Origin: an uncultured Gammaproteobacteria bacterium
GTDB taxonomy: Bacteria; Pseudomonadota; Gammaproteobacteria; Pseudomonadales; Azotimanducaceae
Assembly (NCBI GenBank): GCA_913051785.1
Contig: CAJXCK010000007.1
Span: forward strand, 1 to 46,018
Length of the DNA: 46,018 nt
Direction: 5' to 3'
Part shown: positions 37,358 to 45,025 of the stretch, piece after piece
Layout of the letters: every line of letters starts with the position of its first letter
How positions within the stretch are numbered: the first letter of the stretch is position 1
Program-made: the position numbers and the translations under genes
The notes under the pieces: generated by a model
Told to the model about the DNA's origin: nothing
What the model saw: only the letters and a program-made list of their open reading frames with translations
The model's database searches: none

Positions 37358-37927
37358 ATTAATCACGCGAAACTAAAAATACTCCTTGAAGCCATAGCCT
37401 TGTTTGCTGCAAGGGGATCATATGGATTGAAAATAGATGATATTTCGCAAAACGCAGGGTTGAACAAAAGAATGATTTATCACTATTTTAAAAATAAATC
37501 CTTCTTATGTAAGTACATCGTTGCGGATCAAGTAGAGGTTGTGTGCAGATTTGCTGGCGTTCCAAGTACAGCAAAACAATATCTCCAGCAACGCTTCATG
37601 GGTTCCTTCGCTCTTGATCCGCGAGATTGTGAAGTAGAAGAATTAGGAAACGCCGCGAGAATTATTCTTCGAGAATCACTTGAGTTCCAGGAGGGTCAGT
37701 TAGATTTGTCCATGCTCGGCTGGAGAGAACTTTATCAAAGACTCGTGTCATTCGCGGTCCCCTTCCCTGCTTATAACGAAGGGGGCCCCCGACTGTTCGA
37801 TAAATATCAGCGTGATAAGGGGCCCCCGCTTTCGAAATCGGTAAGGCAAGAGGAGGAACCATCCAAAAATGTTGAGAACAAAAAGCCTCTGCTCCGCATA
37901 GAGCTCAGTCACTCAGTTCGGGAATGA
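37358..37927 (+). CDS. TetR/AcrR-family transcriptional regulator, start codon unclear
   Basis: The N-terminal helix-turn-helix is typical: LLEAIALFAARGSYGLKIDD, then ISQNAGLNKRMIYHYFKNKS. The only standard in-frame start is TTG 37400, inside helix 1, which would delete LLEAIAL. The frame is open back to a stop at 37331 but contains only ATT, ATC or ATA before that. ATT 37358 (189 residues) is taken as a provisional start; a damaged start or an ATT/ATA start are the alternatives. The C-terminal 40 residues are polar and Pro/Gly-rich, unlike a normal ligand domain end, and are encoded by two GGGGCCCCC blocks. Three operator-like palindromes lie directly upstream, suggesting autoregulation. Confidence 0.75.
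   Translation: MNHAKLKILLEAIALFAARGSYGLKIDDISQNAGLNKRMIYHYFKNKSFLCKYIVADQVEVVCRFAGVPSTAKQYLQQRFMGSFALDPRDCEVEELGNAARIILRESLEFQEGQLDLSMLGWRELYQRLVSFAVPFPAYNEGGPRLFDKYQRDKGPPLSKSVRQEEEPSKNVENKKPLLRIELSHSVRE
37781..37827. repeat. Paired G/C-rich palindromes inside tetR
   Basis: GGGGGCCCCC (37781-37790) and GGGGCCCCC (37819-37827) lie 38 bases apart, each self-complementary and also pairing with the other. They are flanked by CGAA on the left and TTCG on the right, which extends the inverted symmetry. Such G/C runs stand out against the surrounding sequence. Confidence 0.6.
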
Positions 37928-38074
37928 CTCTAAGAAATAATGCCTCCGTTTTGTTCACCTATCCGCGCGTTATCCGAACGTGTTCCCTCCAAGATAAAGA
38001 ACGGTAAAATACTATTTCAACCAAATCCGGCCTAAGCTTTGTAGCTTGGTCTGATCAGATAGGCGGGAATTAAT

Positions 38075-38899
38075 TTGAAGGTGATACCAGCTTCCGGCTC
38101 ATTAGGGGCATACCTCGAAGGAGTCCAACTTCACGATATAATTGTTTCGGAATCTGCCGCGTCGGAATTTCGCCAAGTCCTCGTTGAGAAAGAGGTCTTA
38201 TTTATGAGGGGACAAGACCAAGATCCCCTCATCCTGGCGAAATTTGCCCGCCGGTTTGGTGCCGTGCTTGATCATGAAGCTTATATAAAGACCTCAGAAA
38301 CTGAGGAGGTGCAAATCCTCGAGAGTACAGCGGAGAAGCCTTCCAAGATAGAAAAATGGCATTCTGATATGACTTTTATGAAGTCGCCTCCTAACTTCAC
38401 GGTTCTCCAGGCTCGAGTAGTACCAGCATATGGCGGAGACACGCTATGGGCCAGTGCCACCCTTGCTTTTAAGAATTTATCTTCCGCGATGAGGGAATTT
38501 TTAAGTGGACTAACTGCTGAACACGATTTCAGAAAGGGTTTCGAAGAAAGCTTAGCGGAACCTGGTGGAGAGGATAGATTAAAGGGGCTATTGGCTAATC
38601 ACCCACCGGTTACGCATCCATTAATTCGCACTCACCCAGAAAGCGGCAGCAAGGCGCTGTTCTTGAATTCCTTGTTCACGACTCGGATTGTGGAGCTGGA
38701 AAAAACAGAGAGCGAAGTGTTGTTGGAGCACTTAGCTGCTCAGATCGTAAAAGAAGAGAACACGGTTCGTCTTTGTTGGGAGCCTGGTACGGTTGCGATG
38801 TGGGATAATCGATCCACTCAGCATAAACCAGTAAACGACTTCTTTCCCATGCACAGATTGATGCAACGCATTACGTTGGCGGGGGAAGTGCCATACTAA
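38075..38899 (+). CDS. TauD/TfdA-family 2-oxoglutarate- and Fe(II)-dependent dioxygenase
   Basis: A 274-residue double-stranded beta-helix oxygenase. The Fe(II) facial triad is visible as WHSDMTF (His, Asp) and the distal His in RSTQHKPVND; the 2-oxoglutarate-binding Arg is in HRLMQRITLAGE. Other family segments are EKEVLFMRGQD, PAYGGDTLWASATLAF and THPLIRTHPESGSKALFLN. Substrate (taurine, alkyl sulfate, aryloxyalkanoate or other) cannot be told. Start TTG 38075 after GGCGGGA; no closer ATG. It lies 147 bases downstream of tetR on the same strand, so it is a candidate target. Confidence 0.92.
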   Translation: MKVIPASGSLGAYLEGVQLHDIIVSESAASEFRQVLVEKEVLFMRGQDQDPLILAKFARRFGAVLDHEAYIKTSETEEVQILESTAEKPSKIEKWHSDMTFMKSPPNFTVLQARVVPAYGGDTLWASATLAFKNLSSAMREFLSGLTAEHDFRKGFEESLAEPGGEDRLKGLLANHPPVTHPLIRTHPESGSKALFLNSLFTTRIVELEKTESEVLLEHLAAQIVKEENTVRLCWEPGTVAMWDNRSTQHKPVNDFFPMHRLMQRITLAGEVPY

Positions 38900-38905
38900 A
38901 AGTGC

Positions 38906-39505
38906 TCAGAGCTCTATTTTCTCTTGTGCCCACTCGAAGAATGCGACCTCTTCGGTCGACATGATTGCTGTTCTTTGTTCTTTAAAGGTAATTATTGCCT
39001 TGAGCAGCGACTCCGCCATATTTGGAGCGCTTCTTTCGAGAACGTTAAAGGATTGTTTTACCTCAGAACGCAGGCCCATCTCGAGCAACACTTTCGCGCG
39101 TTCTAACCACGAGTGATAGTGTTTTGGGTTCAACTGCAAAGCGTAATTAAATGCACCGACAGATTTGCGGCTCTCCCCCAGGCGCGCGTAAACCTTTCCT
39201 AGTAGTGAGAATGCGGCCAAGTTTTTTTGATCCGCTTTGGCTGATTTCCTGAGCTCCTTCTCTGCGTTTCTTAGTTCTCTCTCAGCAGCTCCCGTCTTAC
39301 CGTCCTTTATTAGCTCTATCGCTTTGGAATATGCCCTGTTTCCTTTATTGAAATATTTCTTTGACTGCAAAGATTGTTCATATCCGTCTCCAAAAGGTGC
39401 TTCTCCTTGCTCCATTTGTGATTTCGTTGCTGGGGCCGCGGCAACGGAATGGGTTATCAGCAAACAGGTGAAAAGGCTCCAGGCCTTTAGCGTACTTATG
39501 CGCAT
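38906..39505 (-). CDS. Exported TPR-containing protein
   Basis: A 199-residue protein with a signal peptide (WSLFTCLLITHSVAAA, cleavage near residue 24) and helical repeats: YFNKGNRAYSKAIELIKDGK, then AERELRNAEKELRKSAKADQ, then FSLLGKVYARLGESRKSVGA, NYALQLNPKHYHSWLERAKV and LLEMG. The repeats fit two to three tetratricopeptide units (about 45-150). It is probably periplasmic and mediates protein contacts; no specific role is known. It is convergent with the dioxygenase gene after 6 bases. Start ATG 39505. Confidence 0.85.
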   Translation of the reverse strand: MRISTLKAWSLFTCLLITHSVAAAPATKSQMEQGEAPFGDGYEQSLQSKKYFNKGNRAYSKAIELIKDGKTGAAERELRNAEKELRKSAKADQKNLAAFSLLGKVYARLGESRKSVGAFNYALQLNPKHYHSWLERAKVLLEMGLRSEVKQSFNVLERSAPNMAESLLKAIITFKEQRTAIMSTEEVAFFEWAQEKIEL

Positions 39506-39575
39506 AGAACTTCTCCCAACTTCTTGGATCTAGTGTAGAGTTTCGCTATTCAGGAGTCTAATCGGGGTGTTTCAA

Positions 39576-40061
39576 ATGTTTCGATCTATCTTGGTGATTT
39601 TTGCCGTCATCGGAGGTATCACCTGGAGCGCTATCACCTTCTCAGGCGTGCTAACGAACCAACCATCAGATTCTCGCATCTCTCAATATCCAGCGGTGGA
39701 GGCAGTGATGATGGAATATCTTCGCTCTTTCAATGCAAAAGATGTCGAGAGTTGGTCCAAGACAATGCTGTTCCCTCACATTCGAATAGCTAGTGGTGGA
39801 ATCGTTTTGTATCCGACAGCGTCTGATCTTGCGTCAAAAATCGATCTTTACCAATTTGCTCAGGAAAACAACTGGAGTCGAAGCGAGTGGAAAACGCTTG
39901 ATGTTATTCAGGCCAGTCCCGAGAAGGTCCACGTGAAAGTAGAATTTACGAGGTATGACAAAACGGGTGAACCGTATGTCTCTTACAATTCCCTTTATGT
40001 ACTGCAGCGCGAAAAGACGGGCGATTGGGGCATTAGGGCTCGCTCAAGTTTTGCTCCGTGA
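39576..40061 (+). CDS. NTF2/SnoaL-like domain protein with N-terminal membrane segment
   Basis: A 161-residue protein. The hydrophobic N-terminus (about residues 1-24, ILVIFAVIGGITWSAITFSG) is an uncleaved anchor or signal. The rest resembles a nuclear-transport-factor-2 (SnoaL-type) fold: VMMEYLRSFNAKDVESWSKT, FPHIRIASGG, and the C-terminal VKVEFTRYDKTGEPYVSYNS, LYVLQREKTGDWGIRARSSF. Such domains act as enzymes or small-ligand binders. ATG 39576 is preferred, with GGGG nine bases ahead; GTG 39567 is an alternative. It overlaps the next gene by 4 bases. Confidence 0.8.
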   Translation: MFRSILVIFAVIGGITWSAITFSGVLTNQPSDSRISQYPAVEAVMMEYLRSFNAKDVESWSKTMLFPHIRIASGGIVLYPTASDLASKIDLYQFAQENNWSRSEWKTLDVIQASPEKVHVKVEFTRYDKTGEPYVSYNSLYVLQREKTGDWGIRARSSFAP

Positions 40062-40495
40062 CCGTAATTGCCAGGGCAGAGGATTATGCGTCCGGCTCGA
40101 CGTCGTTTGAAGACTCCTGCATTCCTTTGGGTTATTTGATTTCATTTTGTGCTCAACATCATCTTTTCGCAGCTCAGATTGAGGAAGCGTTTTCAGGAAC
40201 TATCTCAAAAGCTCGTCTCCAAGATGGTCAGGTAAGCGAACTGTTTGTCTCCTTAGGTGCAGTAGTCGACGATTCCTGGTTTTCGTCGGCCGGCCAGATA
40301 TTTTTAGCGAAGGTTCTGGAGTCTTACCCAGCTATTTTGGAACAACTTTTTGGCGTCGGACAAATGAGAGACGATTGGGTGCACTATCATAAAGTTGCTA
40401 AAAGGTTAGGGGCCATCCTTTACGATAAATCCTCATCGAGCAGTGGGAATGTGTTATCCGGTCTGCGAAAAATGCTAGGAAAACTTTGGAAATAA
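40058..40495 (+). CDS. Uncharacterised small soluble protein in a three-gene operon
   Basis: A 145-residue protein with no signal peptide. I do not recognise a confirmed family. The organisation (IPLGYLISFCAQHHLFAAQI, then LFVSLGAVVDDSWFSSAGQI, then FLAKVLESYPAILEQLFG, quoted in parts) faintly recalls the small DUF7832-type proteins, but this is not verified. A Ser-rich linker near 124-130 precedes a basic C-terminal end. Start GTG 40058 overlaps the previous stop; the end overlaps the GNAT gene by 10 bases, so the three genes are probably co-translated. Confidence 0.75.
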   Translation: MTVIARAEDYASGSTSFEDSCIPLGYLISFCAQHHLFAAQIEEAFSGTISKARLQDGQVSELFVSLGAVVDDSWFSSAGQIFLAKVLESYPAILEQLFGVGQMRDDWVHYHKVAKRLGAILYDKSSSSSGNVLSGLRKMLGKLWK

Positions 40496-40860
40496 ATTAT
40501 TCGAAGCTCGAGGTCTACAAGCCATCGTCAAAACATTTTTTTTGTTCGTTTGCATGTGCGTCAATCGGGGCTGAGAAAGCCGATTTGATTCTCCGTATGG
40601 TGAGCTCAGACGGTTTGGCAGCGGGATATTATGGGATGGAACAAAAAGATCAGCGGTTCGAGCTGCGAATGTTATATGTTCTAAAAGCATTCCGATGCAG
40701 AGGAATCGGTTCCTGGCTTCTCAAACACGCGATGGGCGTGGCTGAAACAAAAAGCGGTTCCCATATTTATTGCCGCGGTAATGTCCCTCGAGATTTTTTC
40801 CAAAGGAACGGATTTCGAGAAGACGAAGATCGTTGGGTTTTTGATTTCTATCCCGAATAA
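40486..40860 (+). CDS. GNAT-family N-acetyltransferase
   Basis: A compact 124-residue acetyltransferase. The acetyl-CoA pyrophosphate loop is visible in LYVLKAFRCRGIGSWLLKHA (R/Q-x-x-G-x-G/A pattern RCRGIG), with the strand and helix after it and a C-terminal FFQRNGFREDEDRWVF. It is shorter than most family members at the N-terminus. Start TTG 40486, with AGGA seven bases upstream, inside the end of the preceding ORF. The acceptor substrate is unknown. It is convergent with the SIS-domain gene. Confidence 0.88.
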   Translation: MEINYSKLEVYKPSSKHFFCSFACASIGAEKADLILRMVSSDGLAAGYYGMEQKDQRFELRMLYVLKAFRCRGIGSWLLKHAMGVAETKSGSHIYCRGNVPRDFFQRNGFREDEDRWVFDFYPE

Positions 40861-40874
40861 GGTTCAGTCGCGAA

Positions 40875-41471
40875 CTAACTATTTTTCTTCTCTCTAGCAG
40901 CTGTTCCCAGGTAGCCGCCATGATGCCTAAGGCCATAGTCTGCTTTCGTAACCTTCTTTTGCTCCAAAAGCGCAAGCGCCAAACTATCACTAATCGCTAG
41001 CATCACCGCCATGGAGGAACTTGGCGTAAGACCTAGAGGGCATGGCTCTTCTATTTTCCCCATATCGAGCACCAAGTCAGCGTGGTCTCGCAGGGATGAA
41101 TCCGCGTGTGAGGTGACACCAATGATTTTCCTCACACCAAGACTGCGAGACATCGATAATATTTCTAGGACTTCCCTGCTCTTCCCACTAGTTGAAAAAG
41201 CGATTAAAAGATCGTTATCGGAAACCATACCCAGATCTCCGTGTGCCGCTTCGGCTGGATGTAGAAAGTCAGATGGCGTGGCGGTAGAGCAAAGCGTTGC
41301 TGAAAATTTCTTCGCAATATGGCCAGCCTTTCCAATACCCGTCGTGATGATCCTGCCCCTGCATCCAAGCATCAGCTCTACAGCGCTAGTGAAGTCAGCC
41401 GTAACGTTAATATTGCTAATCGCCTCAGCCTCAGATTGCAGTACGAACTTTATTCGTTCCTGAATATTCAC
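40875..41471 (-). CDS. SIS-domain sugar-phosphate isomerase, KdsD/GutQ-like without CBS domains
   Basis: A 198-residue phosphosugar isomerase. It matches the arabinose-5-phosphate isomerase type: GRIITTGIGKAGHIAKKFSA, then the diagnostic FLHPAEAAHGDLGMVSDNDL, then FSTSGKSREVLEIL, and PLGLTPSSSMAVMLAISDSLAL. The two C-terminal CBS domains of E. coli KdsD/GutQ are missing, as in some stand-alone versions. It could make Kdo precursor or isomerise another sugar phosphate. GTG 41471 is preceded by GGAGG. It is divergent from the hexosaminidase gene (146 bases). Confidence 0.88.
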   Translation of the reverse strand: MNIQERIKFVLQSEAEAISNINVTADFTSAVELMLGCRGRIITTGIGKAGHIAKKFSATLCSTATPSDFLHPAEAAHGDLGMVSDNDLLIAFSTSGKSREVLEILSMSRSLGVRKIIGVTSHADSSLRDHADLVLDMGKIEEPCPLGLTPSSSMAVMLAISDSLALALLEQKKVTKADYGLRHHGGYLGTAAREKKNS

Positions 41472-41617
41472 CGTCCCTCCAGAATGCGTGTGGGCATATT
41501 TCTCAGTCTAATCCACTGAGCAATCTAATGGTATCCGCCTTGATCGCTGGTTCGCTTTCTACCCCGACTCAATTAAACTTAGCTCTCGCGCTGGTTTGAA
41601 AACCGCAGGGTGCGTAG

Positions 41618-43570
41618 ATGACAAAAAGAACACTGCCCATTATTCCGCAACCTTTGCGGTCCGATTATTCCCCCGAAACTGTTGTATCGAAAAACAGTAG
41701 TCCAACTCAACTGAAGTTCGCAAAAGAGCATGATGTCCGAGTGGAAAAATATGCGCTGGACTACTTAGGCAACCAGTGCGTTGGGTTAATAAATCTATCG
41801 ATAGAGGATGCGAGTATCGACTTGGCGTCCGTTGAGATCTCTGGAGAATCGTATGAGCTTCGGGTGCTAGAGAGTGCGATAGAAATATCAGCGGAAACCT
41901 CTTGGGGGGCTATCAGGGGACTAGCTTCATTGTGGCAAATCGCAAAGCAGGGAGGGCTGCAGTTTGGGTTATTGATTCGCGACGAGCCCCGATTCTTATG
42001 GCGGGGCTTGATGTTGGATGTCGCTCGACATTTTATCCCTTTAAAAACTTTACGAGAAACCGTCGATCGTATGAGTTTGCTAAAACTTAACGTATTGCAT
42101 CTGCATCTATCGGATGATCAAGGCTTCCGTTTTGGCTCGAAGAAATACCCCGAGGTGGTAAGCGAGGACTTCTACAGTTTGCAGGAACTCAAGTCGTTAG
42201 CCACATATTGCATGGATCGGGGTGTCAGACTAATCCCTGAGATCGATTTGCCTGGCCACGTGACTCACATTGTTGCCTCTCGCCCTGACCTGGCTCCAAC
42301 AGGGAGAACGGCGAACGGAACTCAAAAATTCGGCGTCCATAAAGCTTGCCTGGATCCCTCTAATGAAAACGTCTTCATCTTCGTCAGGGTGCTTATTGAG
42401 GAGCTATCAGATGTATTTCCTGATCCCTTCATTCATCTTGGGGGAGATGAAGTGGACCCCTCCTGGTGGTCCGGCGATCCGATCATCAAAAGCTTTATGA
42501 AAGAAAATCGTCTCTCTAATCCGATTGATCTGCAAAATTATTTTTTTCGAAGGCTAGTTGAAATAGCAACAGCTCTTGGAAAAACTGTTATCGGATGGGA
42601 CGAGGTTCTTCACCCGGAGATGCCAAGTTGCGTCGTCCAGAACTGGCGAGGTTGCACAACCAGAGACCGAGCGAGAGCCCTCGGTCGGGATTGCATTGTG
42701 TCCTCACCTTATTATCTCGATTTGAACTATCCATCTGATTTGCACTACCAATTTGACCCCGAAGAGAATCAAAACGCGATGCTCGAACGCGAGGATAGCT
42801 TGCTGGATGATCCCAGGTTGGAGCATGTTGCCAAGGCCATGGAGTGGACTCATCAGTGGAGAGAAGGTGCTATATCACTAGAGGACGAGGAGGGTACGAG
42901 CATAATCGGGGCAGAGGCGTGTCTCTGGAGCGAACTGGTCGATGCCAATTGTCTATTCGCAAGATTGTGGCCTCGACTGCCATGCCTTGCCGAGCGCTTT
43001 TGGTCTGCTCCATCTGTAAAAGATATCAATGATTTTTACTGGCGACTCAGTCTCTTAATGAATCTGAGTGAATTCAACGTGAGGCGATCGGTGCTCGAAA
43101 AACTTCGAGAGAAAAAGCTTTCTCCTGAACAATGCGAGGCGGCTCTCTTTTCAGAACCGACAAAATGGTACAGCAGGTTACTGGGGGCAGAAGCATTAGC
43201 GAGCAGGATAAGTGGTACCGAAATGCCGATTTCTCGTCCCTATTCCGTCAGCACGAAATTGAATCGAATCGTAGATTTTTTGCCGTCGGAAAGCCTAGAT
43301 GCTTTGCGTTATAAAGAAACGACAGATTTTATCGAGTTAAAAAAATTACTGAGTGTCGCGCTCGAGCACGATTGGCCAGAGGAAGAGATTCGGATGAGTA
43401 CTGAGAAAAATCTAGAAGCCGTAAACCTGCTCTCAAAATATATCGATAGAAAAATAGAAAAAAATTCTGTGCTACGTCAGCTAAATCGACTCTGTTTACC
43501 GGACGGAGAGTATATTCCAGCTTTGCCTCTCTTACTGAAAAAAAGCATTTCAGAAAACAGATATGGCTGA
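41618..43570 (+). CDS. Cytosolic beta-N-acetylhexosaminidase, GH20
   Basis: A 650-residue glycoside hydrolase family 20 enzyme that trims terminal GlcNAc or GalNAc. Domain 2 (about 30-120) precedes the TIM barrel: FLWRGLMLDVARHFIP, LNVLHLHLSDDQGFR, LIPEIDLPGHVTH, and the catalytic Asp-Glu in IHLGGDEVDPSWW (about 273-278). Later come VIGWDEVL and IIGAEACLWSE (C-terminal active-site Trp loop). An extra C-terminal helical region of about 150 residues follows. There is no signal peptide, so it is intracellular. It overlaps the kinase-like gene by 8 bases. Confidence 0.94.
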   Translation: MTKRTLPIIPQPLRSDYSPETVVSKNSSPTQLKFAKEHDVRVEKYALDYLGNQCVGLINLSIEDASIDLASVEISGESYELRVLESAIEISAETSWGAIRGLASLWQIAKQGGLQFGLLIRDEPRFLWRGLMLDVARHFIPLKTLRETVDRMSLLKLNVLHLHLSDDQGFRFGSKKYPEVVSEDFYSLQELKSLATYCMDRGVRLIPEIDLPGHVTHIVASRPDLAPTGRTANGTQKFGVHKACLDPSNENVFIFVRVLIEELSDVFPDPFIHLGGDEVDPSWWSGDPIIKSFMKENRLSNPIDLQNYFFRRLVEIATALGKTVIGWDEVLHPEMPSCVVQNWRGCTTRDRARALGRDCIVSSPYYLDLNYPSDLHYQFDPEENQNAMLEREDSLLDDPRLEHVAKAMEWTHQWREGAISLEDEEGTSIIGAEACLWSELVDANCLFARLWPRLPCLAERFWSAPSVKDINDFYWRLSLLMNLSEFNVRRSVLEKLREKKLSPEQCEAALFSEPTKWYSRLLGAEALASRISGTEMPISRPYSVSTKLNRIVDFLPSESLDALRYKETTDFIELKKLLSVALEHDWPEEEIRMSTEKNLEAVNLLSKYIDRKIEKNSVLRQLNRLCLPDGEYIPALPLLLKKSISENRYG

Positions 43571-44612
43571 TAAAAATCTTGCTAGGGAGCTAAACGTCGT
43601 CCAGCGTTTTTGGGGAGGGGATTATGTTTTTTCTCCGCTCGGGGACGGCCATGTCAATAATACCTTCCTAGCCCGACAAAAAGGCGAACCGGAGTTGGTG
43701 TTTCAGAGATTAAACGGAAATGTTTTTGATAATGTTGTTTTATTGCAGCACCAAACTGCTCAGCTATTAACACATCTATGCAGCGATGCAGACTTCTCCG
43801 AGCGCTTTGTCGTGCCCGAAATAGTCCCAGGTCGTAACGGAGAGATGGTGGTGATGCACGAAGATTCGTATTGGCGTGCGTGGCGCTTCATAGAGGGTTC
43901 AGTTTGCGTTGAGAGGCTAGAAAGCACCGGGCAAATTGAGATTGCCGCTGAAGCCTTCGGTTGTTTTCAACGGGCGTTAATTGATTTCCATCCTGAAAGC
44001 TGGCAGCTACAAGTCCCCAATTTTCAATCCCTCGATTTTTATAGAGAGGAACTGCTCGCCCTCGGTAAAAGTAGCAAGAATCCATATGTTCAGGATTTGA
44101 TCCTGGTAGCGGATCAGTGGGCTCACGAGGATTGTTTTAATAATGGAAAGCAATCCTACGTGCATGGAGACTGCAAGGTAACGAACTTGTTGTTTGACAA
44201 TTCATGCAATGTCGCTAAATCAATTATTGATTTGGATACCGTGCACCTGAGGTCTTGGACCTTGGACTTTGCCGATTTTGTTAGATCAGTTTGTTCAAGC
44301 AACGGCGGGTTCGATCGTCACTTCTACGCCTCAGCATTACGAGGTTTTTTGCGGGGAAAAGAAATTTCGCGAGAGGATCTTATGTCTTCAATGGGCTCAC
44401 TGATTAGGGGCCCCAGTGCGATCACATTAATGTTAGCTATTAGATTTGCCGCAGATCACTTGAGGGGGGATGTATATTTCAATGTCAAGGAACATGGGGA
44501 GAATTTGCAGAGATCGTCGGAGACATACCGCCTGTTCAAAGAGATCCAAGATTCACAATTGTGGATGTCGGAGGTTTTTGATCAGATGCAGACAGATTTA
44601 ATAGAAGAATGA
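43563..44612 (+). CDS. Aminoglycoside-phosphotransferase-fold kinase, N-acetylhexosamine kinase-like
   Basis: A 349-residue APH-fold kinase. SPLGDGHVNNTFLARQK and ELVFQRLNGNVFDN are the N-lobe, whose LQRIN/VF-type segment is shared with NahK (N-acetylhexosamine 1-kinase). The catalytic loop YVHGDCKVTNLLFD holds the Asp and Asn, and SIIDLDTVHLRSWTLDFAD the metal-binding Asp. The 8-base overlap with the GH20 hexosaminidase supports a substrate of free GlcNAc or GalNAc, giving the 1-phosphate. This is inference; no substrate pocket was modelled. The stop overlaps the next start by 4 bases. Confidence 0.85.
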   Translation: MADKNLARELNVVQRFWGGDYVFSPLGDGHVNNTFLARQKGEPELVFQRLNGNVFDNVVLLQHQTAQLLTHLCSDADFSERFVVPEIVPGRNGEMVVMHEDSYWRAWRFIEGSVCVERLESTGQIEIAAEAFGCFQRALIDFHPESWQLQVPNFQSLDFYREELLALGKSSKNPYVQDLILVADQWAHEDCFNNGKQSYVHGDCKVTNLLFDNSCNVAKSIIDLDTVHLRSWTLDFADFVRSVCSSNGGFDRHFYASALRGFLRGKEISREDLMSSMGSLIRGPSAITLMLAIRFAADHLRGDVYFNVKEHGENLQRSSETYRLFKEIQDSQLWMSEVFDQMQTDLIEE

Positions 44613-44998
44613 TTAAGAATCGCTCTCAGGTTTTTCTGATGGGTCTATATCCATCAAGTTTAAGGCGACTACGGATCGTGGTTCTCGTTGTCGCGCATAT
44701 TTTCTTTTCAGGTTGCGCTGGTATGCAGAATCCCCCGGCATTTGTCTCTGGAGATATGCCGAACTATCCAGAGGCAGCTAAAGTCGGCGGAACAAGTGGC
44801 TGGGTAGACGTAGAGTATTTGATTTCACCTCAAGGAGAGACAATCAGCATTTCGGTCATTGCGTCCAGCCCCTCTGGTGTCTTTGACGAGGCTGCTCTGG
44901 AAGCGGTTGCCACTTGGCGTTTTAGAGTAATCGGAATCGAGCAGGATCAGCTTCAACAGAAACGAATTAGTAGGCTGGTTTTCAAGTTAGAGGGTTAG
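44609..44998 (+). CDS. Lipoprotein with a TonB C-terminal domain
   Basis: A 129-residue protein, or 119 from ATG 44639. After a hydrophobic signal (IVVLVVAHIFFSGC) the Cys of the lipobox at residue 36 would be lipidated. The remaining part is a single TonB C-terminal domain: MPNYPEAAKVGGTSGWVDVE, YLISPQGETISISVIASSPS and FDEAALEAVATWRFRV. There is no proline-rich spacer, so it cannot span the periplasm like true TonB; periplasmic TonB-fold lipoproteins of unknown role are known. It is coupled (ATGA) to the kinase gene. Confidence 0.85.
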   Translation: MIKNRSQVFLMGLYPSSLRRLRIVVLVVAHIFFSGCAGMQNPPAFVSGDMPNYPEAAKVGGTSGWVDVEYLISPQGETISISVIASSPSGVFDEAALEAVATWRFRVIGIEQDQLQQKRISRLVFKLEG

Positions 44999-45025
44999 GA
45001 CGAATTTGCCCTGATTTGATGAGAT

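Noticed and set aside
38031-38050. Short hairpin AAGCT-TTGT-AGCTT ahead of the TauD-like gene as a terminator of tetR
   Set aside because: No T run follows and the stem is short, so it was not listed as a terminator.
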